DNA of 39,061 nucleotides from Myroides sp. WP-1. GTDB taxonomy: Bacteria; Bacteroidota; Bacteroidia; Flavobacteriales; Flavobacteriaceae. Made by a program: the position numbers and the translations under genes. This document shows positions 23,722-33,594 of the stretch, one piece after another. Every line of letters begins with the position of its first letter. Positions within the stretch are counted from its first letter, which is position 1. Where the stretch lies: contig NZ_JACHTC010000024.1 of NCBI RefSeq assembly GCF_014145635.1, forward strand, positions 1-39,061, written 5' to 3'. The notes under the pieces were generated by a model. The model saw only the letters and a program-made list of their open reading frames with translations, was not told the origin of the DNA and ran no database searches.

Positions 23722-26700
23722 ATGAAAAAGTTAAGATTACGTGGAGCCTTGCTCGGGTTGGTCCTCATTCCAACTCTTGTATGGGCGTCACCCAGATTGA
23801 TGGGTTGGGTAGATAAAATCCAACTCTATTTTGTCAATCATCCTGCTGAACTGCATCAGCAAGTAGAAATGACGCCGAGAAATTCAACGTTGCTTTTCGA
23901 AGACGAAGACGAAGATTGCCCTGTTATTGCGCAATTCCCTTTTTTAGAAACGTTTTCTATGGATTCGGAAACAAAACCTTGTTGGACTGTTATCGATAAC
24001 AATGAAGATGGCAGCACTTGGGATCTCAATGATACGAACGATCCTTTTATAGGTGATGCCGCCGCTGTTATGACAACGGATTGGTTAGATGGTGAAAATG
24101 ACGATTGGATGATTTCTCCAACCATTCAACTGAATGGAAATCAACGATTACGCTATTATTATAAAGTGGAATCGGAGTGGGAACCCAATGATTTTAGGGT
24201 GATGTTATCGACAACGGGAACTGATGTTGCGTCTTTCACTCACGAATTACTCCCTTTACGAGAATACAGTAATACCGTGTATCAAGAAGAGGTAATTTAT
24301 CTGAAAGATGAAAATGGAGATCCCATTGTTGGCGAGGTTAATATCGCTTGGCATGTTCCTCCAGGAGGTGTAGACGGATGGCGCTTGTACATTGACAGTG
24401 TCATTGTAGAAGATGTTCCCGCTTGCCCTACACCGCGAAATATTCAGTTATCCAACTATACCACAGTAGGGGTTCAAGTAGATTGGAGTCAAGGATATGA
24501 AGAAGAAGCCTGGGAAGTAGCTATTCAATTAGCAGGAACTGCTGCACCTACTACTGGAACTGCTGTTGATGAAACTACGTATACGGCTACTCAACTCAAT
24601 AGCAATACGGAATATGATGTATATGTTCGCGCAATATGCGATGCGGAAGAAGGGAGTGTTGGTTCTGAATGGGTAGGCCCTATTCGATTCAGAACGAATA
24701 TGATTCCACATGAATTGCCTTTTGTAGATGGCTTTGAAGGAGATAATAACTTTGTCTTTATTGGTGCTAAAGTGAATAAATGGCACATAGGAACTGCTGT
24801 GAATAACGGCGGAACACATGCCATGTATATCAGTAATGACGAGGGAGTATCCAACCAATATACGTTGGCTGATCCTAATTGGGAGTCAACCAGATCTCAT
24901 GCTTATGCTGATTTCGCCATTCCGCAAGATGTCAATGAAATGCAATTGTCTTTTGATTGGAGAAGTATGGGAGAAGGTGAAGTTTGGGCTAGTGATTATT
25001 TTAGGGTTTGGGTTGTACCTACAGATTATGTGGTCACAGCCAATGAAGAAATAGATGAACTTGTAGATGGAGTAGTAGCGATCGGAGAGTCAAGTTACAA
25101 GAGAAATCCCAACTTTTTAAATGAACTCATCTTTTTTGACGGTACACCTTTTGCTGGGCAAAATATCCGCATAGTGTTTGAATGGCTCAATGATGCAAGT
25201 GGTGGAGTTCAACCACCAGCTGCTATTGACAATATTGATCTAAGAGAGGTAGTTTGTAGTAGACCACAAGATTTGCATGTGGAGGCTATTAGTGCAACGC
25301 AATTTACCTTGGGCTGGACACCTGTAGAGGGAGTAGAAAACTATGAATTAATTATCCGCACGAACCCTTTACCTGTAGCCGTTGATGCAGATGTACCAAC
25401 ACATACTGCTGTTGGAGATAGTTATACGTTTACAGAAGTAAATCGCGGTTCTTTCTATTACGTTTGGTTGAGAACAGCTTGTAATGCAACAGATAAGAGT
25501 AAATGGATTGGTCCGTTGGCTGTGAATATACCTAAAATACCAGGGGTTACTTTACCTTATATAGAAAATTTTGAAGGAGATGTTTACTTTCAAACAACTG
25601 CAAGTGAACATAATAAATGGGTTGCTGGAAATGCAGTGAGCGAACGCGGTACACGATCGTTGTATGTAACGAAGGATGAAGGAATAAGCAATCTATACTT
25701 TGGGGATGAAGGTACAGTAATTCACGCGTTTAAAGATTTTACAGTACCTGCAGGTGCACAACAATTGGATGTTTCATTTAGTTGGAAAGCAGTTGGTGAA
25801 ACTACAATAGATTGGGACACTTGGGAGCAAATTCCAGGAGATTATTTCAAGGTGTGGATTGTGCCTGCCTCGTTTAATCCAACAGGTGGTACATTAATTA
25901 CTGCAGCGGCAGATCGAATTGAAATTGATCCAACGAATACATTTTTCCAACAGAGAAGTTTTACAATGCAACGTAGTCTAGTTCCAGCAACAGCTTTTGC
26001 AGGACGTACGATGAGAATCGTTTTTGAATGGATTCAAAATGACTTTAGTGGCGAACAACCACCTGCTATTATCGACAATTTATCCATTAAAGAATACAAC
26101 TGCCCAGATGTTGAAAATATTGCAGTTGAACGCATTGGTAATACGAGCAATTTTGAAGTTACTTGGACAGCAGCACCTGGTCAAACCAAATGGGAAGTGT
26201 TTATTGTCGAAAGTGGACAACCTGCTCCTACTGGAGAGGATACTGGAATCATTGTAGAAGGGAATCCAACATACATCGTTGAGAATGTTGAAGAGGGTAT
26301 TTTTTACAACGTATTCGTACGTCCTGTTTGTTCGGATACGGCTGTAGGATGGTGGAGTGGACCGGAAGGTTTTTCTATTTTTCACCCACCAGGATGTGCG
26401 AGTATTTCGCTTGAAGATTTAGAGTTGGATGTAACTGTAGATGGGGAGTATATCATCTGTTCGGAAGATCCTTATACCATTGATTTAAAGGCAGACTTTT
26501 ACGATATTAAATCAACATCTCAATACCGAATTGAACCGATCGAATACGCTCCACCATTCCCATTCTTTGGTGGTGACGCAGTGAATTTAACCATCGATGA
26601 TATTTGGTCTGATGTAATTGATTTGGGATTTGATTTTTGTTTCTTTGGCAATAGTTATGACAAAGTACTGATCAGTACTAACGGAGCGATCACTTTCAGT

Positions 26701-28362
26701 ATTGAAGGAGAAGTAGAAGGTGGTGTGTATCAACCAAATGATGGTTGTGCTTGGCGATTTGACGATGAATTACCACATGAACCGGAGGATATTTTTGATG
26801 CTACTTTTGTTAATGCCATTTTTGGTGCAATGCAAGATTTAAATCCAGAAAGTTCGCCAGATGATTACTCCGTAAATTACCAAATCTTAGGTGAATATCC
26901 TTGTCGCGCTTTGGTGTTTAACATGTATCACATGGGGTTATTTGGACGTAATTACGATCAAAATGATATCGAAGGATCTACACAAACCTCACAGATTGTA
27001 TTATATGAAAATACCAATATTATTGAGGTATACGTAAAAAATAGACCTGCTTTAGAAGATGATGGCGATGGGTTTATTCACAATAATGCTAATGGTGTAA
27101 TTGGTATTCAAAATGCGGATGGTACAGTTGCTTATGTACCAGAGGGTCGAAATACAGGCAACTGGTTAACACAGAATGAAGCGTGGCGCTTTGTGCCAAA
27201 TGGAGAATCTATTGCCTCTTTTGAATGGTTGAGAAATGGTGAGTTCTATTCGGATGAGACGGATATTGCTGTAACTATTACCGAGTCAACAACATTAACA
27301 GGACGCATTAAATATCAACACTGTAATGGTGATGAAATGATCATCGAGAAGAGCTTTGATTTCTTAAAAGAACCTATGGTATTCAAGACTCCTAAAACAG
27401 TAATGGACTGTGCGAAAAAACCGGGTGTTGCTAATGTATACAATCTAGAAGAGAATATTCCTGTTGTATTAGATGGTTTAGTTATGGATGACTATACCGT
27501 AGAGTTTTACAAATCACAAGAAGATGCAACAGCTGGAGTAAATAAGATTGAAGGAAGTTATTCAACGCTTACACCTACAACAGATGTGATCTACATGAAG
27601 ATTACTAATGAGTTAACGCATTGTTCAAAAACGATAGAATTTAGATTAGGCATTCATCCACAATTAGGAGCTACTATCATCAAACCAATTTTTAAATGTA
27701 AAGAGGTTGTTTTACCAGCTTTAGCTCCTGGTGAAGCATATTATACAGAGCCGTTTGGAGCTGGAGTAAGATATGATGCTGGAGCTATTTATAATGACGT
27801 AGGTGTGCATACATTATATGTGTATCACGAAGATGAAAATCAATGTTATGGAGAATCTAGTTTTAAAATTGAGATTTTACCAGAAGTATTTGCTCCAATG
27901 GTAGAAGATAAAGTATTGGCGTGTGAAGCATTTAGATTGCCATACCTTCCTGAAGGAATGAAATACTATACCGAACCAAATGAAGGAGGAATAGAATTAA
28001 AACCAGAGTATGAAGTAATTGTTCCAATGACCATTTATATTGTTGCGAGAAATGGAAATAAAGAAGTATATTGCTATGACGAAACTAGTTTTAATGTTAA
28101 ATTTGAAGAGTGTCCGATTCCGAAAGGAATTTCTCCAAATGGTGATGGAATCAATGATTCTTTTGACTTGAGTAATCACGGAGTAGCTAAAATTCAGATT
28201 TTTAACCGCAATGGAGTCGAAGTTTACTCGCATGGAGTGGGGTATAAAGATGAATTTAAAGGACAAGATTCGTCAGGTAAAACGCTGCCAAGTGGTACAT
28301 ACTATTATGTGATTGTATCGCACGGTCAATTGAAAACAGGATGGTTACAACTCAATTATTAA
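23722..28362 (+). CDS. T9SS type B surface protein with repeated choice-of-anchor J-like and fibronectin III domains
   Basis: 1546 residues. A signal peptide (MKKLRLRGALLGLVLIPTLVWAS) is followed by three anchor/MAM-like beta-sandwich blocks starting near 66, 331 and 610 (PFVDGFEGDNNF and PYIENFEGDVYF open the second and third). Each is followed by a fibronectin III-like domain near 235, 512 and 794. Then come a region with FPFFGGDAVNLTIDD and ITFSIEGEVE (about 945-1160), short Ig-like segments, and the C-terminal T9SS type B sorting domain from 1464 (CPIPKGISPNGDGINDSF to TGWLQLNY). It should cross the outer membrane through T9SS and act at the cell surface or in the medium, as an adhesin or binding protein. 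No enzyme motif was seen. Confidence 0.92.
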   Translation: MKKLRLRGALLGLVLIPTLVWASPRLMGWVDKIQLYFVNHPAELHQQVEMTPRNSTLLFEDEDEDCPVIAQFPFLETFSMDSETKPCWTVIDNNEDGSTWDLNDTNDPFIGDAAAVMTTDWLDGENDDWMISPTIQLNGNQRLRYYYKVESEWEPNDFRVMLSTTGTDVASFTHELLPLREYSNTVYQEEVIYLKDENGDPIVGEVNIAWHVPPGGVDGWRLYIDSVIVEDVPACPTPRNIQLSNYTTVGVQVDWSQGYEEEAWEVAIQLAGTAAPTTGTAVDETTYTATQLNSNTEYDVYVRAICDAEEGSVGSEWVGPIRFRTNMIPHELPFVDGFEGDNNFVFIGAKVNKWHIGTAVNNGGTHAMYISNDEGVSNQYTLADPNWESTRSHAYADFAIPQDVNEMQLSFDWRSMGEGEVWASDYFRVWVVPTDYVVTANEEIDELVDGVVAIGESSYKRNPNFLNELIFFDGTPFAGQNIRIVFEWLNDASGGVQPPAAIDNIDLREVVCSRPQDLHVEAISATQFTLGWTPVEGVENYELIIRTNPLPVAVDADVPTHTAVGDSYTFTEVNRGSFYYVWLRTACNATDKSKWIGPLAVNIPKIPGVTLPYIENFEGDVYFQTTASEHNKWVAGNAVSERGTRSLYVTKDEGISNLYFGDEGTVIHAFKDFTVPAGAQQLDVSFSWKAVGETTIDWDTWEQIPGDYFKVWIVPASFNPTGGTLITAAADRIEIDPTNTFFQQRSFTMQRSLVPATAFAGRTMRIVFEWIQNDFSGEQPPAIIDNLSIKEYNCPDVENIAVERIGNTSNFEVTWTAAPGQTKWEVFIVESGQPAPTGEDTGIIVEGNPTYIVENVEEGIFYNVFVRPVCSDTAVGWWSGPEGFSIFHPPGCASISLEDLELDVTVDGEYIICSEDPYTIDLKADFYDIKSTSQYRIEPIEYAPPFPFFGGDAVNLTIDDIWSDVIDLGFDFCFFGNSYDKVLISTNGAITFSIEGEVEGGVYQPNDGCAWRFDDELPHEPEDIFDATFVNAIFGAMQDLNPESSPDDYSVNYQILGEYPCRALVFNMYHMGLFGRNYDQNDIEGSTQTSQIVLYENTNIIEVYVKNRPALEDDGDGFIHNNANGVIGIQNADGTVAYVPEGRNTGNWLTQNEAWRFVPNGESIASFEWLRNGEFYSDETDIAVTITESTTLTGRIKYQHCNGDEMIIEKSFDFLKEPMVFKTPKTVMDCAKKPGVANVYNLEENIPVVLDGLVMDDYTVEFYKSQEDATAGVNKIEGSYSTLTPTTDVIYMKITNELTHCSKTIEFRLGIHPQLGATIIKPIFKCKEVVLPALAPGEAYYTEPFGAGVRYDAGAIYNDVGVHTLYVYHEDENQCYGESSFKIEILPEVFAPMVEDKVLACEAFRLPYLPEGMKYYTEPNEGGIELKPEYEVIVPMTIYIVARNGNKEVYCYDETSFNVKFEECPIPKGISPNGDGINDSFDLSNHGVAKIQIFNRNGVEVYSHGVGYKDEFKGQDSSGKTLPSGTYYYVIVSHGQLKTGWLQLNY

Positions 28363-28368
28363 TAGAGT

Positions 28369-28402
28369 ACAACAACGGTGTGTGTCAACACACTGTTGTT
28401 GT
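28369..28402 (+). promoter_or_regulatory. Hairpin between T9SS cargo and PorP/SprF genes
   Basis: ACAACAACGGTGTGT (28369-28383) pairs with 28388-28402 over a GTCA loop: 15 pairs with one G-U. No T run follows (TTCTTCGTTT), so full termination is unlikely. It could attenuate read-through or protect the upstream mRNA so that the two cistrons are made in different amounts. Confidence 0.7.
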
Positions 28403-28429
28403 TCTTCGTTTAAATCGAAAAAAAAGGTT

Positions 28430-29356
28430 ATGAAGAGAATATATGGTATCGCTGGGATTTTATTGATACTAAGCGGAATTGAAGTGAAAGCACAACAGAA
28501 TCCGCAGTACACCCAATACATGTATAACATGAGCGTAGTCAATCCTGCTTATGCCGGATCCAAAGACGCTGTTTCTATGGGAGCTTTATATCGCAAACAA
28601 TGGGCCGGTTTTGACGGCGCACCAGAAACGGGTACGTTCTTTATTAATAGCCGCGTAGGTAAAAAAGTGGGAGTTGGATTGTCTTTTATTAACGATCGCA
28701 TTGGTCCCGTTACAGAGAACAATATTTATGGAGATTTTTCGTATACCTTAGATTTAGGTGGAGTACATAAATTAGCACTAGGGGTTAAAGCTGGTGCAAC
28801 GTTTCACAGCGCTGATTTGTTTTCTAAAGTGGGAAATGGATATACCCTTGATCCTCACGATCCTGCTTTTGGAGAAGACAGCAAATCAACCTTGTTTAAT
28901 GCAGGTATTGGAGCGTATTACTATACGGATAAATACTTTATTGGATTAGGTGTTCCCAACCTGATCAAAGAGTACTACCTCAATTATGACGGAAAAGATT
29001 TTGGACAACGCGAAATCCACATGTATTTAAATGGTGGTTATGTATTTGATCTAGATCGCGATTGGAAACTAAAACCATCCACAATGATCAAGTATGCTAT
29101 GAACGCTCCTGTGTCTTTTGATTTGAATGTGAATGTGATGTACCTAAACAAAATCGAAGCAGGTATTAGTTATCGCCTAGAGGATGCCGTGGGAGGAATG
29201 ATTAATTATCGTGTTACACCTCAATTACGCGTCGGTTATGCCTATGATTATGTTACTTCTGATATTAATAAAGTAGCGAAAGGTTCGCATGAGTTTATGG
29301 TGTTGTATGACATCTTCTTGTCTAAAAAAGTGTCGAGTTCTTCTCGTTATTTTTAA
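28430..29356 (+). CDS. PorP/SprF-family type IX secretion system membrane protein
   Basis: 308 residues from the ATG at 28430; the frame opens at 28382, but that part runs through the hairpin and lacks signal character. The signal peptide is MKRIYGIAGILLILSGIEVKAQ. The mature start QNPQYTQYMYNMSVVNPAYAGS is the hallmark of the PorP/SprF family. It continues with YRKQWAGFDGAPETGTFFI and KKVGVGLSFINDRIGP, and ends in beta strands typical of an outer-membrane barrel. In Bacteroidota a PorP/SprF-like gene commonly lies directly after a type B CTD cargo gene, and SprF is needed to secrete SprB. The likely partner is therefore the protein encoded 67 bases upstream. Confidence 0.94.
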   Translation: MKRIYGIAGILLILSGIEVKAQQNPQYTQYMYNMSVVNPAYAGSKDAVSMGALYRKQWAGFDGAPETGTFFINSRVGKKVGVGLSFINDRIGPVTENNIYGDFSYTLDLGGVHKLALGVKAGATFHSADLFSKVGNGYTLDPHDPAFGEDSKSTLFNAGIGAYYYTDKYFIGLGVPNLIKEYYLNYDGKDFGQREIHMYLNGGYVFDLDRDWKLKPSTMIKYAMNAPVSFDLNVNVMYLNKIEAGISYRLEDAVGGMINYRVTPQLRVGYAYDYVTSDINKVAKGSHEFMVLYDIFLSKKVSSSSRYF

Positions 29357-29383
29357 ACAACTTTTGGCAACTAAGAATATACA

Positions 29384-29418
29384 AAGAGCTTGAGTTTTAC
29401 ACTCAAGCTCTTTTTTTT
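29384..29418 (+). terminator. Intrinsic terminator after the PorP/SprF gene
   Basis: AAGAGCTTGAGT (29384-29395) pairs with ACTCAAGCTCTT (29401-29412) and the T run continues to 29418. It closes the cargo-PorP/SprF unit. Confidence 0.9.
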
Positions 29419-29615
29419 GCCTAATAATGACAAGATTAGCCACAGTTAAGGGTAAGGTCTAAAGAAAAAAATATAGTGTTAATTATTTTTCCAATTCTAT
29501 TGTATCTGTCTTTATTTCACTTCATATCTGATATATACTTGTTTTTTGGTTCAAAACAAAAGAAAATGTTTATTTATGTTAATTTAGTATGTTTTTTATC
29601 AATTTTGTTTTTTGT

Positions 29616-29623
29616 TACTTTTG
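29616..29623 (+). promoter_or_regulatory. Promoter -7 element for the second T9SS cargo gene
   Basis: TACTTTTG, a full TAnnTTTG match, with a 27-nt predicted leader. No -33 box at the right distance. Confidence 0.45.
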
Positions 29624-29656
29624 TATTTATGCTAATAACAATTAAAAATATATTAT

Positions 29657-32600
29657 ATGATAAGTAAAAATACGCGGTTTAAGCTTTTTCTTCTAGCCCT
29701 ACTTGTATTTCCTACTTTGGCGATAGCTTCTACAAGCCTTACTTTTATTGTAGAAGTAGTTGAGTGGATTTGGCAACCGAGAACTCCCATACTTGCAGAT
29801 CAAGACACTGCTGTAATTCCTACTGAATTGCCGTATGAAGAAGATTTTGAAGGTAATCCTTCTTTTGGTTTTAGTAATGATTCAATCAATCAATGGGTAA
29901 TCGGTTCTGCTGTGGCAAATACAGGTACACGCAGTTTATATATATCCAATGACGAGGGGATTAGCAATGCTTATACAGTAACGGGTATCCAAGTTTCTCA
30001 TGCGTATAAGGATATCGTTATTCCCGCAACAGCAGTAGATTTATCGGTTCAACTGGTGTGGAGAAATTTTGGAGAATACAGAACAGATGACTTTAGGGTT
30101 TGGCTTGTACCAATCTCTTATACACCACAAGGAGGAGTGCGTATTACAACAAGTGAGAGTCAAGGAATTCAATTAGACGAAAATGCGTTCTCTCGTTCCT
30201 CTGCATTCAGCACGACAGAACTACAACGCAATGTTGAGCGTTTTGCAAATCAAACGATGCGCTTGATTTTTGAATGGAAAAACGATGAGTCAGAAGGAGT
30301 GCAACCGCCTGCAGCTATTGATAATTTAAAAATAAGCGTTACTCATTGTCCTAAACCAACAGGACTAACCATTCACCAGGTTACAGCTGAGTCAGCAATA
30401 ATAGAATGGAGAAATGTAGGTGATGTTGAAGACTATGATTTGTTTGTATCAACTGCTGCGGATGATATTGGGTCAGAACAGATACCTACGCATCGTGAAG
30501 TAACATCTCCTTATGTGTTAACAGATTTAGAACCCAATACGGTTTATTACGTTTGGATTCGCTCAGTTTGCGATCCTGTAAATACTAGTTTATGGACGGG
30601 AAGTTATGATTTTTTAACTCCGCAAATAGCTACGCAATTGCCTTTTTCTGATGATTTTGAAGGAGATTTTACATGGAGTATTACTACAGACGTAGCGAAT
30701 ATATGGACAGCAGGAACAGCGGCTAATAATGGAGGCAATAAAGCGATGTATATCTCTGATGATGAAGGCGAATCGCATCAATATGATTCAACGCAATCTG
30801 CCGTTTCTCACGTGTATCGAGATATCGCTATTCCAGAAGATGCTGAAGAATTAACCATTACGTTTGATTGGCTTATTGAGGGTTATATCATTCAACAATT
30901 TCCTATCGACTATTTTCGCCTGATTAAGACGACAATAGATGAATTGCCTGAAAGTAATAATATGATTGATATCCAAGGGGACAATAGGCTCATTGGAAGA
31001 CCTTACTATCTTAATTCTGAGGGTTGGAAAACGGAAAGAGTGACGTTAGATGTGTCTGAAAATCAAGGAGAAGCTATCCGATTGGTGTTTGAGTGGATTA
31101 ACCTAGTTTCCAATGTAGAAGGATTACCAGCTGCTATTGACAATTTTAGCATTGAAGTTTCTCGTTGTATGAGTCCTTCGGATATCAGAGCTGAGGGTAT
31201 AAATTATACGAATGATTTTCGCTTTACCTGGACCCCTGGAGGTAGCGAAACTAAATGGGAAGTATATAGTACGCTTCAAGGAGCAACACCACCCGATGTT
31301 TATACGGAGGGAATTGTTGTGGAAGGACAACCCCAATATAGATTGAATGATGTCGAGGAAGGTGAATTTTTTTCTTTTTATGTCCGTGCAATTTGTGAGG
31401 ATGAAAATGGAGAAAACAAAACCGCTTGGGTAGGGCCTTTGATGTATTCCTATTTTGTTCCTCCTGTGTGTGCTGAATTAGATGCGGGTGTAGATGGCAT
31501 GCCCAATCGAGAGGATAATACGTATTTGATTTGTGAAGAAGGTGCGGTGTCTAAAACGCTAAGAGCAAGTTATATGGATATCAAGCAAGCCACAGATTAT
31601 AAAGTGGAACAGATTGAATACAATCCGCCTTTTCCTTTCTTTGGTGGAAGTATGGTGCCTTTAACTATAGATGATGAATGGTCTGGTATCATTGACCTTG
31701 GATTTGATTTTTGCTTTTATGGCAATACTTACGACAAGGTATTGATATCAACAAATGGCGCTATTACCTTTAGTATTGAAGGGGAAGTAGAAGATGGGCA
31801 CTACACGCCTCATGGTTGGAGTGAATGGGAGTTTAATGACCCAATACCTTCTCCTAGTCAAGGGGAGGATGCTCCTTTTTTAAATGCAGTATTTGGAGTT
31901 ATGCAAGATTTAGATCCCGACTATTCTCCAGAAGATTACTCGGTGAATTATCAAATTTTAGGTACTTCTCCTTGTAGAGCTTTGGTTTTTAATGTTTATC
32001 ATTTAGGACTATATGACCAAGACTATGATGAAGATGACGTAGAAGGATCCACGCAAACCTCTCAAATTGTTTTATATGAAGCGACCAATATTATTGATGT
32101 GTATGTCAAAAATAGACCTGTTATACCTGAATTTACAGAATCAGGATATCGTCACAACGAAGGAAATGGGGTGATTGGAATTCAGAATGCCGATGGAACA
32201 ATAGCGCATTATCCTGGCATGTATCCAGGTGACACCATCCACAGAAATACAGGCGATTGGGTAACGCAAAATGAAGCTTGGCGATTTACACCTGATGGCG
32301 AGTCAACTGTAGTGTTTAATTGGTACAAAGATGGAGTCTACTTTTCCTCTGATGAAGTAATAGACGTTGAAATTACAGACGCAACAACGTATGTGGCCAA
32401 AGCTATGTATGAAGATTGTAAAGGTGATATGTTTGTCATTGAACGTCAATTCCATTTTGTAAAAGAAGATATTCCCATGGAGGTGTTTCCCAATTATGAG
32501 GTATGTGGAAATACAACAGACGTTAATGGAACGGTACAAATTACTCAAGAAGAGATTCATGCGTTTGTGTCTCAACTGTTAGGAGAAGAGTCGCTTTCAA

Positions 32601-33451
32601 ATTATGAAATCACTTATTTTAAAGATGAAGCGTTAACTCAACCACTCGACGAAGTAAGTAGTGTACAAAATACGCAAACCATTTATGCGAAATTTCACAA
32701 TCTTACTACAAAATGCGCTAAGGCCAGATTCTTTGATTTGGTGCGTATACCTCCCATTGCAGTTACGACGTTAAATTCAATAAACGCCTGTGAAAGTTAT
32801 GTACTTCCTCAACTCAAAGAAGGAGAGCAATATTTCGCTGAACCCAACGGACAGGGAAGAGCGTATTACCCAGGTGATACGTATGACATTTTAGGTGAGT
32901 CTACCCTTTACATCTATAAGCAAGTAGGTGAGTGCTATGGAGAAAGCAAGGTCGAACTAACCTTATTTGAACCCATAACAGCTGATGAATTAGAGGATCA
33001 ATATATACAATGTGAGAATTTTGTACTGCCACCATTATCGCAGGGTAATGCATACTATACACAGCCTAATCGCGGTGGATTACAACTGCAAGCTGGATTG
33101 GAAATTATGGTTCCAATGACCGTTTATATTTATGCAACAAATGGAACACCAACTGCGTTTTGTTCTGCTGAAAGTAGTTTTACTATACATTTTGATGAGT
33201 GCCCAATTCCAAGGGGATTCTCACCGAATGGCGATGGAATTAACGATGCATTTGACTTGAGTCAACATGGAATTTCTAAAATTCAAATCTTTAATCGAAA
33301 CGGAATGGAAGTGTATACACATGGTGAAAAGTACACCAATCAATTCGTAGGAAAAGACAAAAATGGCAATCAATTGCCCGCAGCAACGTATTACTATATT
33401 GTAATTTCACATGGAAAACAACGTACAGGATGGGTACAGATTAATTATTAG
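29657..33451 (+). CDS. T9SS type B surface protein, paralogue of the one at 23722
   Basis: 1264 residues. The signal peptide (ending LALLVFPTLAIAS) is followed by two anchor/MAM-like blocks starting near 55 and 327 (LPYEEDFEGNPSF, LPFSDDFEGDFTW), with fibronectin III-like domains near 231 and 504. Next comes the FPFFGGSMVPLTIDD block (about 660-880), Ig-like stretches, and the type B sorting domain from 1182 (CPIPRGFSPNGDGINDAF to TGWVQINY). It aligns with the 1546-residue protein over the whole C-terminal two thirds but has one anchor-fibronectin unit fewer and no porP/sprF gene of its own, so it may use the one upstream. Its promoter is separate. Function at the surface is unknown. Confidence 0.92.
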   Translation: MISKNTRFKLFLLALLVFPTLAIASTSLTFIVEVVEWIWQPRTPILADQDTAVIPTELPYEEDFEGNPSFGFSNDSINQWVIGSAVANTGTRSLYISNDEGISNAYTVTGIQVSHAYKDIVIPATAVDLSVQLVWRNFGEYRTDDFRVWLVPISYTPQGGVRITTSESQGIQLDENAFSRSSAFSTTELQRNVERFANQTMRLIFEWKNDESEGVQPPAAIDNLKISVTHCPKPTGLTIHQVTAESAIIEWRNVGDVEDYDLFVSTAADDIGSEQIPTHREVTSPYVLTDLEPNTVYYVWIRSVCDPVNTSLWTGSYDFLTPQIATQLPFSDDFEGDFTWSITTDVANIWTAGTAANNGGNKAMYISDDEGESHQYDSTQSAVSHVYRDIAIPEDAEELTITFDWLIEGYIIQQFPIDYFRLIKTTIDELPESNNMIDIQGDNRLIGRPYYLNSEGWKTERVTLDVSENQGEAIRLVFEWINLVSNVEGLPAAIDNFSIEVSRCMSPSDIRAEGINYTNDFRFTWTPGGSETKWEVYSTLQGATPPDVYTEGIVVEGQPQYRLNDVEEGEFFSFYVRAICEDENGENKTAWVGPLMYSYFVPPVCAELDAGVDGMPNREDNTYLICEEGAVSKTLRASYMDIKQATDYKVEQIEYNPPFPFFGGSMVPLTIDDEWSGIIDLGFDFCFYGNTYDKVLISTNGAITFSIEGEVEDGHYTPHGWSEWEFNDPIPSPSQGEDAPFLNAVFGVMQDLDPDYSPEDYSVNYQILGTSPCRALVFNVYHLGLYDQDYDEDDVEGSTQTSQIVLYEATNIIDVYVKNRPVIPEFTESGYRHNEGNGVIGIQNADGTIAHYPGMYPGDTIHRNTGDWVTQNEAWRFTPDGESTVVFNWYKDGVYFSSDEVIDVEITDATTYVAKAMYEDCKGDMFVIERQFHFVKEDIPMEVFPNYEVCGNTTDVNGTVQITQEEIHAFVSQLLGEESLSNYEITYFKDEALTQPLDEVSSVQNTQTIYAKFHNLTTKCAKARFFDLVRIPPIAVTTLNSINACESYVLPQLKEGEQYFAEPNGQGRAYYPGDTYDILGESTLYIYKQVGECYGESKVELTLFEPITADELEDQYIQCENFVLPPLSQGNAYYTQPNRGGLQLQAGLEIMVPMTVYIYATNGTPTAFCSAESSFTIHFDECPIPRGFSPNGDGINDAFDLSQHGISKIQIFNRNGMEVYTHGEKYTNQFVGKDKNGNQLPAATYYYIVISHGKQRTGWVQINY

Positions 33452-33496
33452 GTTGTTTGTTGTTTGTTGAGACGATGAGACACACTTACTTTTAAA

Positions 33497-33537
33497 CAAA
33501 AAAATCTGCTTGATTTAAAATCAAGCAGATTTTTTTT
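33497..33537. terminator. Bidirectional terminator between convergent genes
   Basis: ATCTGCTTGA (33504-33513) pairs with TCAAGCAGAT (33521-33530), with a run of As before and Ts after. It serves the second T9SS cargo gene (+) and the esterase operon (-). Confidence 0.88.
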
Positions 33538-33594
33538 GTTTAAAGTGAATATATTATTTCAGAGATTTAACCTCTCAATCTTTCACGAACAAAT

